From: CAZAOY01 sp964486925
GTDB taxonomy: Bacteria > Bacillota > Clostridia > Oscillospirales > Ruminococcaceae
DNA length: 51,661 nucleotides
Assembly (NCBI GenBank): GCA_964486925.1
Contig: CAZAOY010000012.1
Span: 1-51,661, forward strand
Direction: 5' to 3'
Part shown: positions 41,112-49,816 of the stretch, in pieces
How the letters are laid out: each line of letters begins with the position of its first letter
How positions within the stretch are numbered: position 1 is the stretch's first letter
Notes under the pieces: generated by a model
Databases searched by the model: none
The model's input: the letters and a program-made list of their open reading frames with translations, nothing else
What the model was told of the DNA's origin: nothing
Made by a program: the position numbers and the translations under genes

Positions 41112-41716
41112 GCGAGAAGGATACAAAGCTATATATCCCCCAGACTATTATTGTAGAGGGGAAATACGACAAGATAAAGCTTAGCCGATTTATTGGAAGC
41201 CTTATTATCCAGACCGATGGGTTTAGGGTGTTTAAGGATAAAGAGAAACGAGATTTAATACGAAGCCTTGCAAAAAAGAATGGGATAGCGATTATCACCG
41301 ATTCGGATGTAGCTGGATTTAAGATAAGATCTTTTATAAAGTCCATTGCAAAGGACTGTTCTATCTACAACATATATATCCCGCAGATACGAGGTAAAGA
41401 GAGCCGAAAGGCCAGCCCTTCAAAGGAAAACCTTTTAGGGGTAGAGGGTATGAGCGATCAGCTTTTACTAGAGTTGTTTGAAAGATATGGTATAATAGGT
41501 TGTGGAAGGAATGACACTCCTATTACAAAACAGATGATATACGAGGACGGCTTAATCGGAAGGGACAACAGCCGACAGATTAGGGCGGTTTTACTAAAAA
41601 AATTAGGACTACCTACCTATACCTCCACTAACGGACTTGTTGATGTGATAAATCAGATGGTATCACTGGAGGAATATAAAGAGTTAGTTATGCAGATTAA
41701 TACTAACCCTAGATAA
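41108..41716 (+). CDS. rnmV: Toprim-domain ribonuclease M5-like protein
   Basis: RNase M5 matures 5S rRNA from its precursor. The 202 residues hold a Toprim domain: TIIVEGKYDKIKLSRF (catalytic Glu) and IAIITDSDVAGFKIRSFI (D-x-D). A helical C-terminal part follows. Similarity to RNase M5 is clear in the first ~120 residues; D-S-D-V-A-G is slightly unlike the usual D-P-D-Y-P-G. The usual partner ksgA is not next to it; it overlaps holA by 4 bp (ATGA). It could be a related Toprim nuclease of different specificity. Confidence 0.8.
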   Translation: MSEKDTKLYIPQTIIVEGKYDKIKLSRFIGSLIIQTDGFRVFKDKEKRDLIRSLAKKNGIAIITDSDVAGFKIRSFIKSIAKDCSIYNIYIPQIRGKESRKASPSKENLLGVEGMSDQLLLELFERYGIIGCGRNDTPITKQMIYEDGLIGRDNSRQIRAVLLKKLGLPTYTSTNGLVDVINQMVSLEEYKELVMQINTNPR

Positions 41717-41806
41717 AATACTGACTAAAATCCAAAAAGTATAGGCTTTGCACGCTTTTAGAGTGTTTTTAACAGGTCTTAATAAAGATAGATTTAGAGG
41801 TGTAAA

Positions 41807-43213
41807 ATGGTTTTTTCAAGCTTGTCATTTATGTTTGTGTTCCTGCCTATTGTGCTGGTAACCTACTATCTTTCACCATTTAAGGTGAAAAATCTAATAA
41901 TTCTTGTTTCGGGGATAGTTTTCTACGCATGGGGAGAGCCGTTTTATATCTTAATAATGCTGTTATCCACCGTGATTGACTACACAGCGGGATTATTTAT
42001 GGACAGGTATGATCATAATAATCGGGTTCGTACTTTGTTTTTAATCCTTTCGGTATGTATGAATGTGGGGCTTTTAGGGATATTTAAATACAGCTCGTTT
42101 ATAGTTGATAATCTAAATAACATATTTAACCTATCTCTTACCGACCCAGAGCTACCACTTCCTATAGGTATCTCCTTTTACACCTTCCAAAGCATGTCAT
42201 ACACGATAGACCTTTACATGCGTAAGATTAAAGTGCAACGGAATATTATCAGCTTTACCTCCTATGTAACACTGTTCCCACAGATTGTAGCAGGGCCGAT
42301 TGTGCGATACAGCGACGTTGCTAACGAGATAGACAAGCGGGTTGTGAGTATTGGAAAGGTATCAAAGGGGATTGGTATCTTTATTAAGGGGCTTGCAAAG
42401 AAAATTTTGCTTGCAAACACCATTGGTGCGGTATGGGTTTCTATAAAGGCTATGGAATATAGCGAGCTACCGATGGTTACGGCTTGGCTTGGGATAATCG
42501 CCTTTACCTTTCAGATTTACTATGATTTCTCGGGTTATTCTGATATGGCTAAGGGGCTTGGAAAGATGTTAGGATTTAATTTCCCGATGAACTTTAACCA
42601 TCCATATATCTCTCAGAGTGTCAGCGAGTTTTGGCGGCGGTGGCATATTACCTTAGGTTCATGGTTTAAATCTTATGTCTACTTCCCGCTTGGTGGGAAT
42701 AGGGTATCTACCTGGAAGGTGTACCGCAACCTATTTGTTGTATGGTTTTTAACTGGATTATGGCATGGAGCTAGCTGGAACTTTATCGCTTGGGGGCTTT
42801 ACTTTGGGCTATTGATTATTCTAGAGAAGTTGTTCTTAGGGAAGCTACTGTTAAAGCTTCCTAAATGGGCACGAATTACCTATGCGTTTTTAATGGCAGT
42901 GTTTGGTTGGGTGTTCTTTGAGATAATGAGCTTTTCGGATATTCTAGCATACTTCTCGGCGATGTTTGGATTAAATGGTGCAGGGTTTGCTAATGGGTAT
43001 TCTTTATATGTAATTGCTACTAATGGGCTTTTGTATATACTTTGTATCGTGGGATCAACCAGATTTTTTGACAATACGGTATTAAGGTTGTGGAGGAAAG
43101 CTCCGAGGGTTACTCCGCTTGCTATGTCGGCAGTTCAGGTTGTTACCTTTTTAGTATGCATAGCTTTCCTTGTAACTGCAACCTACAACCCGTTTTTATA
43201 CTTTAGATTTTAG
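41807..43213 (+). CDS. MBOAT family O-acyltransferase (AlgI/DltB-like)
   Basis: Polytopic membrane enzyme that transfers acyl groups across the membrane to surface glycans or wall polymers. The 468 residues form about ten membrane segments. The MBOAT core has SEFWRRWHITLGSWFKSYVY (His280) and WFLTGLWHGASWNFIAWG (invariant catalytic His320). It is close to AlgI-type acyltransferases. The next gene, a DHHW/AlgX-like protein 15 nt downstream, is the usual periplasmic partner. The polymer acetylated is unknown. Confidence 0.92.
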   Translation: MVFSSLSFMFVFLPIVLVTYYLSPFKVKNLIILVSGIVFYAWGEPFYILIMLLSTVIDYTAGLFMDRYDHNNRVRTLFLILSVCMNVGLLGIFKYSSFIVDNLNNIFNLSLTDPELPLPIGISFYTFQSMSYTIDLYMRKIKVQRNIISFTSYVTLFPQIVAGPIVRYSDVANEIDKRVVSIGKVSKGIGIFIKGLAKKILLANTIGAVWVSIKAMEYSELPMVTAWLGIIAFTFQIYYDFSGYSDMAKGLGKMLGFNFPMNFNHPYISQSVSEFWRRWHITLGSWFKSYVYFPLGGNRVSTWKVYRNLFVVWFLTGLWHGASWNFIAWGLYFGLLIILEKLFLGKLLLKLPKWARITYAFLMAVFGWVFFEIMSFSDILAYFSAMFGLNGAGFANGYSLYVIATNGLLYILCIVGSTRFFDNTVLRLWRKAPRVTPLAMSAVQVVTFLVCIAFLVTATYNPFLYFRF

Positions 43214-43228
43214 TAGGGGAGGGTAAAG

Positions 43229-44371
43229 ATGAGTAAAAAGATAACGGTATTTATGTTTTTTCTAATACTGACACTACTTCCTCTGGTAACGTTAATCCTT
43301 CCTAAAGAGGAGTTTTCAGAGGCGGAGAATAAAAAGTTAGCCAAGTGGCCGTCCTTTTCGTTTAGCAGTATAATGGACAAGCGGTTTATGGATGGTTTTG
43401 ATAGATTTATATCCGATCACTTTGTGCTTAGAGAGCAGTGGATTTCAGCTAAGACTACAATGGAGATGATGTCTGGGCAAAGGGAGATTAATTCGGTATT
43501 TATCCTAGATGATATGTTAATAGAGAATATCGGTAAAAAAGATACGGATATATTTAACAAGAATGTAAAGACTATTAATGAATTTGCAAAAAAGTATAAA
43601 AATCAGATGACTGTAGCCGCAATGCTAATTCCTACTGCGGCAGATATCTATAAGGACAAGTTACCTAAATATTCGCCTGTAATAAACCAGACCGACTATA
43701 TTAACGCATTTTATGACAAGCTTGTTGACGTTGAAACCGTAGATGTAGAGGCGGCGCTTAGAACAAAGGCAGACTCCTATCTTTACTATAGAACCGACCA
43801 CCACTGGACAAGCTATGGTGCATATCTAGGCTATGAACTACTGGGAAAGACCTTAGGTTACAAGCCTGTGACCCACTCTATGTTTAACACAACGCTTGGT
43901 AGCAACAAGTTTTTAGGTACACTCTATTCAAAGGTTTTGGTTAAGAAGGAGCTTAAGGACACTATCGATCTATACCGCTATATTGGAAATGCTCCAAAGC
44001 TAGAGGTTATAGTCAACAATGGGACTAACGAAACCACCTATGACTCTATCTTCTTTGAGGAAAACCTACAGACGAAGGACAAGTATTCGGTGTTTTTAGG
44101 GAAGAACCAACCGTTTGTAACCATTAAATCCTCTGTTAAAAATGGGCAGAAGCTTATAATGTTTAAGGACTCCTATTCTCATGCGTTAATGCAGTTTTTG
44201 CCGCTTAACTATGAGGAGATAACACTAGTAGACCTTAGATATGTGGCGGGAGATATACGTAACTATGTAGACCTAAAGGATTATACTGCGGCGCTGTTTA
44301 TCTATAACATGGGTGCTTTTGTTGGCGATAAGAGTTTAAATACCTTAAGGATATCTTTAATCGATAAGTAG
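43229..44371 (+). CDS. DHHW family protein (AlgJ/AlgX-like acetyltransferase partner)
   Basis: Membrane-anchored extracytoplasmic protein with an SGNH-hydrolase-like fold, thought to complete O-acetyl transfer after the MBOAT step. The 380 residues start with one uncleaved membrane anchor (KKITVFMFFLILTLLPLVTL). They carry the family motif YRTDHHWTSYGAYLGYELL (Asp190, His191, His192, Trp193) and MFKDSYSHALMQFLP for the Ser/Asp block. GGGAGGG precedes the ATG. It forms an operon with the MBOAT gene. Confidence 0.88.
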   Translation: MSKKITVFMFFLILTLLPLVTLILPKEEFSEAENKKLAKWPSFSFSSIMDKRFMDGFDRFISDHFVLREQWISAKTTMEMMSGQREINSVFILDDMLIENIGKKDTDIFNKNVKTINEFAKKYKNQMTVAAMLIPTAADIYKDKLPKYSPVINQTDYINAFYDKLVDVETVDVEAALRTKADSYLYYRTDHHWTSYGAYLGYELLGKTLGYKPVTHSMFNTTLGSNKFLGTLYSKVLVKKELKDTIDLYRYIGNAPKLEVIVNNGTNETTYDSIFFEENLQTKDKYSVFLGKNQPFVTIKSSVKNGQKLIMFKDSYSHALMQFLPLNYEEITLVDLRYVAGDIRNYVDLKDYTAALFIYNMGAFVGDKSLNTLRISLIDK

Positions 44372-44401
44372 TTATTTGATTATATAAGTATAGGAGCGAT
44401 T

Positions 44402-45520
44402 ATGAGTAATGTTAATGGGATAAAGAGGGTAATAAGCGGGTTTTGTATAGCGTTACTGCTGTTTGGGGTTATGTCAATTGCGGGCTGCAAGAAGGTTGAG
44501 GATGTAGAGGAGATGTCATCCACCGCGTCATCGAGTGAAGCCTCGTCAAGCGAGCCTGAACCAGAGCCAGAGAGGTTTTACAACCCACTTACTGGAAAAG
44601 AGATGAAGGATGACAAGCTGTTAGCCTATCGTCCACTAGCTATAATGATAAACAACATTAAGATATCACTACCTCAAAAAGGTATCTCCGAGGCCGATGT
44701 GATATATGAGCTACCTGTAGAGGGCGGGATAACACGGATGATGGCGCTCTTTTCCGACTACAAGAAGTTACCGTTAACAGGTACGGTAAGATCCTCACGG
44801 CATGACTATCTGGAGCTAATGCTACCGCTTGATGCAATCTACGTGCATTTTGGCGGGAGCAAATATGCATATAATTTTATTAGAAAGCATAATCTTGATA
44901 CAATCGATGGTATCCAAACCTCCAACTACGCCTTCTGGAGAGATCCTTCAAGAGCATGGAAGGGTGTTGAACACACATGGTTTACTAGCTATGAGATGAT
45001 TAGCAAGGCGATGAAACAGCAAAAAACCAGAACAAAACAGAAGGAAGGCAAGGAGCAAAAGCCTATCTTTAAATTTGCTAACGACAAGATAAAAGCGAAG
45101 GTAGGGACAGGTAAGGCGACAGATATTAAAGTACCGTTTTCAACCTATGTAACCGCCACCTTTAAATACAACCCAAAGACCAAGACCTATAGCAAGGGTC
45201 AATTTGGGGAGCCACATATTGATGAAACTACCAAGAAAGCCATTGCGGTAAAGAATGTGTTCTTGTTGTTTGCAGGGGTTAAAACCATCTCTAACTATGG
45301 TCATCAGGATATTGATCTTTCATCAGGTACGGGGTATTATATCACTAACGGAAAGTATGAAAAGATCACCTGGAGTAAAAAGGATGTAAACTCGCCTGTG
45401 GTGTACAAAGACAGTGAGGATAAGACATTAATCGTTAATCAGGGAAAAAGCTATATCTGCTTTGTGCCAAAGGGAAACAAGAAATCTGTCACATTAGCGC
45501 CGCCAAAGGCGACAACCTAG
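44402..45520 (+). CDS. DUF3048 lipoprotein (YerB-like)
   Basis: Predicted lipoprotein with the signal RVISGFCIALLLFGVMSIAGC, where the lipobox SIAGC gives lipidation at Cys29. A Ser/Glu-rich linker precedes DUF3048 (RFYNPLTGKEM, then RPLAIMINN, SEADVIYELPVEGGITRMMA and GPVRSSR-like GTVRSSRHDY). B. subtilis YerB is the namesake; the function is unknown. The 372-residue length is normal. It lies 30 nt after the DHHW gene and ends with a strong terminator, so it may belong to the acetylation operon. Confidence 0.9.
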   Translation: MSNVNGIKRVISGFCIALLLFGVMSIAGCKKVEDVEEMSSTASSSEASSSEPEPEPERFYNPLTGKEMKDDKLLAYRPLAIMINNIKISLPQKGISEADVIYELPVEGGITRMMALFSDYKKLPLTGTVRSSRHDYLELMLPLDAIYVHFGGSKYAYNFIRKHNLDTIDGIQTSNYAFWRDPSRAWKGVEHTWFTSYEMISKAMKQQKTRTKQKEGKEQKPIFKFANDKIKAKVGTGKATDIKVPFSTYVTATFKYNPKTKTYSKGQFGEPHIDETTKKAIAVKNVFLLFAGVKTISNYGHQDIDLSSGTGYYITNGKYEKITWSKKDVNSPVVYKDSEDKTLIVNQGKSYICFVPKGNKKSVTLAPPKATT

Positions 45521-45545
45521 TAGGAAAAGTTTACAATTTCGACAT

Positions 45546-45592
45546 AAAAAAAGATATAAGATTGTAAGATTATACAAACTTATATTTTTTTT
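45546..45592 (+). terminator. intrinsic terminator after the DUF3048 gene
   Basis: Outer stem 45547-45560 with 45579-45592 (14 bp, one G-U) whose 3' arm ends in a run of T. An inner stem is TTGTA/TACAA (45562-45566 with 45573-45577). Confidence 0.85.
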
Positions 45593-45618
45593 GCAAAAAA
45601 AGAGGAAAAAGGTATTAT
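45591..45618 (+). promoter_or_regulatory. candidate promoter of dnaG-rpoD
   Basis: TTGCAA (45591-45596) and TATTAT (45613-45618) with 16 bp between. The -35 box directly abuts the T run of the preceding terminator. A second TATACT (45627-45632) lies just downstream without a good -35. Confidence 0.45.
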
Positions 45619-45765
45619 TTTATTGTATACTATACTACAGGAATTATATTCTGTAGGCTGGGTTAGCTTGCCATATCCAATAATCGTATCAACCTTTGGT
45701 GGATACGTACTTTGCAGTTTTTAAGCTAACTAACTATATGACGTCATAAAGAGGGGGTGGACAGG

Positions 45766-47535
45766 ATGGCAATACCAAAGACATTTATTAGCCAGCTATT
45801 AGACAGCGCTGATATATATGACATCGTAAGCGGATATATCCCGATTAAGCGCGCGGGGCGGACATCAAAGGCTGTCTGTCCTTTTCATAACGATAAGACC
45901 CCGTCACTTACTATCTATTCAGACACCCAGTCCTTCTACTGCTTTGGATGCGGGGCGGGCGGGGATGTGCTTTCGTTTATTATGCGGGCCGAAAATCTTG
46001 ACTATGTTGAGGCGATACATTATCTTGCTAAGCTGCAGGGAAAGGTTGTGCCGGAGGACGTAGTTGATATACAAGGTCAGCTAAAGGCTAGACTCTTTGA
46101 GATAAATAAGGAATCAGCACGATTCTTCTATAGATGTTTAAAGAGCCCTAAGAGCGACATTGCTAAAGCATATATTGACAAGAGGGGGCTTGATGATAAG
46201 ACTTTGACTACCTATGGGTTAGGTTATGCGCCCGATTCTTTTAATGCACTTACTGAATATCTATTAAAGAAGGGGTACAGCGAGGATGACCTAATTGCCG
46301 CCGCAGTAGCAAGAAGGGGCAAGAACGGTGGATTATACGACTATTTTAGGAACAGGATTATCTTTCCAATAATAGATATAAAGGGGAAGGTTATTGGCTT
46401 TGGGGGAAGGGTTTTGGATGATAGCAAACCTAAATATCTAAACACTCCCGACACACCGGTGTTTAAAAAGAGCAACAACCTATTCTCTTTAAACCTTGCA
46501 AAGAAGGAGAAGATGGATACAATTATCCTCGCTGAAGGGTATATGGATGTAATCTCGGTATATGCGGCGGGGTTTACAAATGTTGTCGCCACACTAGGAA
46601 CGGCAATTACCGCAGAGCAAGCAAGGATTATTGCTAAGTATACAAAGCAGGTGGTAATTGCATATGACGCTGACGCGGCGGGACAAAAGGCGGTACATAG
46701 AGCGCTAAACTACTTTTCAGAGGTTGGGATATCCACACGCATACTTAATATGGCAGGGGCAAAAGACCCTGATGAATACATAAAAAAATTTGGTGCTGTA
46801 AGATTTGCAAAGCTTATAACAGGCGCAAAGGATGTTGTGGAGTATGAGCTTAGCAGTCTGCTGAACCAATATGATATCTCCACTAACCAAGGTAGGATTG
46901 AGTATATCAACCAGGCTGTTAAGGTTTTAGCGCAGGTTAGTGATAAGGTTACAAGAGAGGTGTATGCGGCTAATATAGGGGAACAGGTTAATGTGTCCAC
47001 TGGGATGATACTGTCACAGGTTGGTGCGATTGTTAAAAAGACAGCGAAAACTACCGAGAACAAGCTATGGCGTTCTATACTGTCGTCATCGTCTATGCGG
47101 CAGCAAAAGGTGGCTAACCCGCAAAAGCAGGAGTTTATGGAGGAGTGTTTAGCGGAGGAGGGGATCATTGCCAACCTATTCTTACATTCTGACAGACTTC
47201 CGTTAATAGCTTCACAGATAACCAGTGAGGAGTTTGTCACCGACTTTAACCGAAAGGTATTTGAGTTTATTAAGCGAAAGATAGAGGATGAGGTTGAGGT
47301 TTTAATTAGTGATCTTAACGAGGAGTTTTCTATCGATGAGGTAGCGTATATATCGGGGGTTGTGGCTAAGGCGCATGAAAATCAAGTTGGGATAGAGGCG
47401 ATGGAGGATTATATAGCGGTGTTAAAGGCATACCCCATTAAGAAAAAACAGGCAAATGCAGGGCAGTTAACCCCTGACGAGCTTATACTATATGTTCAGG
47501 AGTTAAGCAAGAAAAAAGGAAAAAAGAGGAGTTAG
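45766..47535 (+). CDS. dnaG: DNA primase
   Basis: Makes RNA primers at the replication fork. The 589 residues from ATG 45766 hold the CHC2 zinc finger (Cys38, His41, Cys59, Cys62; CPFH and CFGCG). The RNA polymerase core follows with Toprim motifs LAEGYMDVISVY and YDADAAGQKA, then a C-terminal helicase-binding domain. AGAGGGGG is 8 nt before the ATG; GTG at 45757 overlaps that site. First gene of the dnaG-rpoD macromolecular-synthesis operon; rpsU is not at its head. Confidence 0.95.
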   Translation: MAIPKTFISQLLDSADIYDIVSGYIPIKRAGRTSKAVCPFHNDKTPSLTIYSDTQSFYCFGCGAGGDVLSFIMRAENLDYVEAIHYLAKLQGKVVPEDVVDIQGQLKARLFEINKESARFFYRCLKSPKSDIAKAYIDKRGLDDKTLTTYGLGYAPDSFNALTEYLLKKGYSEDDLIAAAVARRGKNGGLYDYFRNRIIFPIIDIKGKVIGFGGRVLDDSKPKYLNTPDTPVFKKSNNLFSLNLAKKEKMDTIILAEGYMDVISVYAAGFTNVVATLGTAITAEQARIIAKYTKQVVIAYDADAAGQKAVHRALNYFSEVGISTRILNMAGAKDPDEYIKKFGAVRFAKLITGAKDVVEYELSSLLNQYDISTNQGRIEYINQAVKVLAQVSDKVTREVYAANIGEQVNVSTGMILSQVGAIVKKTAKTTENKLWRSILSSSSMRQQKVANPQKQEFMEECLAEEGIIANLFLHSDRLPLIASQITSEEFVTDFNRKVFEFIKRKIEDEVEVLISDLNEEFSIDEVAYISGVVAKAHENQVGIEAMEDYIAVLKAYPIKKKQANAGQLTPDELILYVQELSKKKGKKRS

Positions 47536-47539
47536 AGAG

Positions 47540-48646
47540 ATGAATACAAACGCTGTTACACCAAAAACACCGGCAGAGAAAAAGGTTGCGCTTCAGGATC
47601 TTTTAGATCAAGGAAAGAACAAGGGTAAGCTTTTGGCAAAAGAGATTACCGATCTATTAGAGGAATTAGAGTTTGATGCGGAACAGATGGAGATGCTCTA
47701 TGACTCTTTAGAAACACTAAACATCGAGGTTATTGAGGATTACACCAATGACTATGAGATAGAGTATCTAACGGAAACCCCGCTAACAGATCTAGATAGT
47801 GCTTATTTAGTAGATGGAATCAGCATAGATGACCCAGTTAAGGTATATCTAAAGGAGATTGGTAGAGTACCACTGCTTACAAACGAGGACGAACTAGTTT
47901 TAGCCGAGCGGATGTATGAAGGTGATATCTACGCTAAAAAGCGACTTTCTGAGGCAAATCTACGTCTGGTTGTAAGCATTGCGAAACGATATGTTGGACG
48001 TGGAATGCAGTTTTTGGATCTTATTCAGGAGGGTAACTTAGGACTTATTAAAGCTGTTGATAAATTTGATTATACAAAAGGATTTAAGTTTTCAACCTAT
48101 GCCACATGGTGGATAAGACAGGCGATTACTAGGGCGATTGCTGATCAAGCGAGGACGATACGTATCCCTGTACATCTAGTTGAAACGATAAACAAGGTTA
48201 AGAAGGTTAGCAGTCAGCTACTTCACCAAAACGGACATGAGCCGAGTGCAGAGGAGATTGCGGCCGCATTAGAGATGCCGCTTGATAAGGTAAGGGAGAT
48301 AATTCGGGTAGCACAAGAGCCGGTATCATTAGAAACCCCTATCGGTGAGGAGGAGGATAGCCATTTAGGCGACTTTATCCCAGATGATGATGCACTAGCA
48401 CCAGCGGATGCCGCTTCCAACATACTTTTAAGAGAACAGCTTTCCAGCGTTTTATCGAGTCTTACCGATAGAGAGGAAAGGGTATTACGCTTAAGGTTTG
48501 GGTTAGTAGACGGCAGACAGAGGACTCTAGAGGAAGTGGGTCAGGTATTTAACGTTACTAGGGAACGTATTAGACAGATAGAGGCAAAGGCATTAAGAAA
48601 GCTAAGACATCCTAGCCGTGCAAAGAAGCTAAAGGATTTTTTATAA
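47540..48646 (+). CDS. rpoD: principal RNA polymerase sigma factor (sigma-A/RpoD)
   Basis: Housekeeping sigma factor recognising the TTGACA/TATAAT promoters found throughout this window. The 368 residues run through region 1.1, 1.2 (DDPVKVYLKEIGRVPLL), 2 (RLVVSIAKRYVGRGMQFLDL and KGFKFSTYATWWIRQAI), 3 and 4 (VFNVTRERIRQIEAKALRKL). Four nt after dnaG. GAGAGATG leads into the ATG. Region 2 and 4 residues look fully canonical. Confidence 0.97.
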   Translation: MNTNAVTPKTPAEKKVALQDLLDQGKNKGKLLAKEITDLLEELEFDAEQMEMLYDSLETLNIEVIEDYTNDYEIEYLTETPLTDLDSAYLVDGISIDDPVKVYLKEIGRVPLLTNEDELVLAERMYEGDIYAKKRLSEANLRLVVSIAKRYVGRGMQFLDLIQEGNLGLIKAVDKFDYTKGFKFSTYATWWIRQAITRAIADQARTIRIPVHLVETINKVKKVSSQLLHQNGHEPSAEEIAAALEMPLDKVREIIRVAQEPVSLETPIGEEEDSHLGDFIPDDDALAPADAASNILLREQLSSVLSSLTDREERVLRLRFGLVDGRQRTLEEVGQVFNVTRERIRQIEAKALRKLRHPSRAKKLKDFL

Positions 48647-48662
48647 TTTAAGGGAGATAGCG

Positions 48663-49067
48663 ATGAATTTAACATTAGAGTCGGATTATGCTATTAGGAT
48701 TGTAACCTATATAGGCCGCAGTGGGAAACGTGTAGATGCGTCTACTATAGCTAGGGAGACAGACGTTACACTTAGGTTTTCATTAAAGATACTGCGTAAG
48801 CTTGTAGCATCGGGGATATTATGCTCCTTTAAGGGTATATCCGGTGGGTATCAGCTTAATAGATCTGCCGACGACATAACCTTAAAGGATATAATTGAGG
48901 TTGTGGAGGGTGAGTATGCCTTTAGCCGATGTGTTGGAGCAGATTGCGGTTGTAATCGAAATAACGCTGAAAGCGCTTCTATCTGTAAGGTTAGGGCAAT
49001 ATTTGAGGATATATCAAGGGATGTTAACAAAAAGCTCGAGAACGTAACGGTTGCTATGATTATGTAA
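48663..49067 (+). CDS. Rrf2 family transcriptional regulator
   Basis: Winged-helix regulator of the IscR/NsrR/CymR class. The 134 residues begin MNLTLESDYAIRIVTYIGRS, have the HTH around IARETDVTLRFSLKILRKL and end with a cysteine cluster: Cys90, Cys95, Cys97 and Cys108 (RCVGADCGC). More than the three cysteines needed to ligate an Fe-S cluster are therefore present, suggesting redox, Fe-S or NO sensing. It lies 16 nt after rpoD with AAGGGAGA before the ATG. No iron-sulfur genes are next to it, so its target is unknown. Confidence 0.92.
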   Translation: MNLTLESDYAIRIVTYIGRSGKRVDASTIARETDVTLRFSLKILRKLVASGILCSFKGISGGYQLNRSADDITLKDIIEVVEGEYAFSRCVGADCGCNRNNAESASICKVRAIFEDISRDVNKKLENVTVAMIM

Positions 49068-49168
49068 GCTTTGGTAGTATTGAATTAAAAGGACGCTTCG
49101 TACAGACCATGTAGTTATTATTATAGTTGCTTAGTTGGGACGTTATTAGTTATAGTAATGGAGGATTA

Positions 49169-49717
49169 ATGTTTTCAGTTAGTGAGTTTGCAAAGCTTTG
49201 TTTGGAAAAGAACTTTAACTGTGGCGGTACATATGTTGATTTTACTATGGGAAATGGGAATGACACTCTTTGGTTGGCGAAGAAGGCAGCTCAAGGGGTT
49301 GTGTATTCCTTTGACATACAGGAGATTGCGTTAATCCGAACTAGGGAGTTACTAGATAAAGACGGAGTTTGTAATGTAAACCTAATTAACAGCTCACATA
49401 GCAAGGCTTTTGAATATGTAGATGGTCTTATAGACGGGGGTATCTTTAATTTAGGATATCTACCTCAGGGTGACAAGAGCATAACCACCCAGACAGACAC
49501 TACAGTTACGGCAGTTAAGCTAGCCGTTTCAAGGTTAAAGCCGAGTGGTGTCATAGCGATTGTACTTTATGTGGGTCACGATGGCGGTGCTGACGAAGCG
49601 AAGGCTGTGGAGCAAGAGGTGAATGTACTTGATACTAGGATATACAATGTTGTAAAGTTTTCGCCGATGAATAAGAGTAACCCACCATATGTAATAGTAA
49701 TTGAGAGAGCTATCTAG
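49169..49717 (+). CDS. mnmM: MnmM/YtqB-type class I SAM methyltransferase
   Basis: B. subtilis YtqB (MnmM) methylates nm5s2U to mnm5s2U at the tRNA wobble base. The 182 residues show the SAM-binding motif DFTMGNGNDTLWLA, the acidic motif VYSFDIQE, and the family signatures FNLGYLPQGDKSI and KSNPPYVIVIE. ATG 49169 is preceded by TGGAGG; an open frame from 49127 adds 14 residues without a site. About 100 nt after the Rrf2 gene, probably at the end of the dnaG operon. Confidence 0.85.
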   Translation: MFSVSEFAKLCLEKNFNCGGTYVDFTMGNGNDTLWLAKKAAQGVVYSFDIQEIALIRTRELLDKDGVCNVNLINSSHSKAFEYVDGLIDGGIFNLGYLPQGDKSITTQTDTTVTAVKLAVSRLKPSGVIAIVLYVGHDGGADEAKAVEQEVNVLDTRIYNVVKFSPMNKSNPPYVIVIERAI

Positions 49718-49757
49718 GTTCGCTCTTGGATGTATTTTAAGTGAAAAATTATATTGT

Positions 49758-49793
49758 AAACCGCTGATCTTTTGATGGAAATCAGCGGTTTTT
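49758..49793. terminator. bidirectional terminator between mnmM and the protease gene
   Basis: Stem 49758-49768 with 49781-49791 (11 bp, AACCGCTGAT/ATCAGCGGTT core), 12-nt loop, T run on the + side. It lies between convergent genes. Confidence 0.88.
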
Positions 49794-49816
49794 GCTAATA
49801 TATTAAATTAACAGGT

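Noticed and set aside
46710..47240. 176-aa open frame on the minus strand inside dnaG
   Set aside because: Shadow of DNA primase with no start signals.
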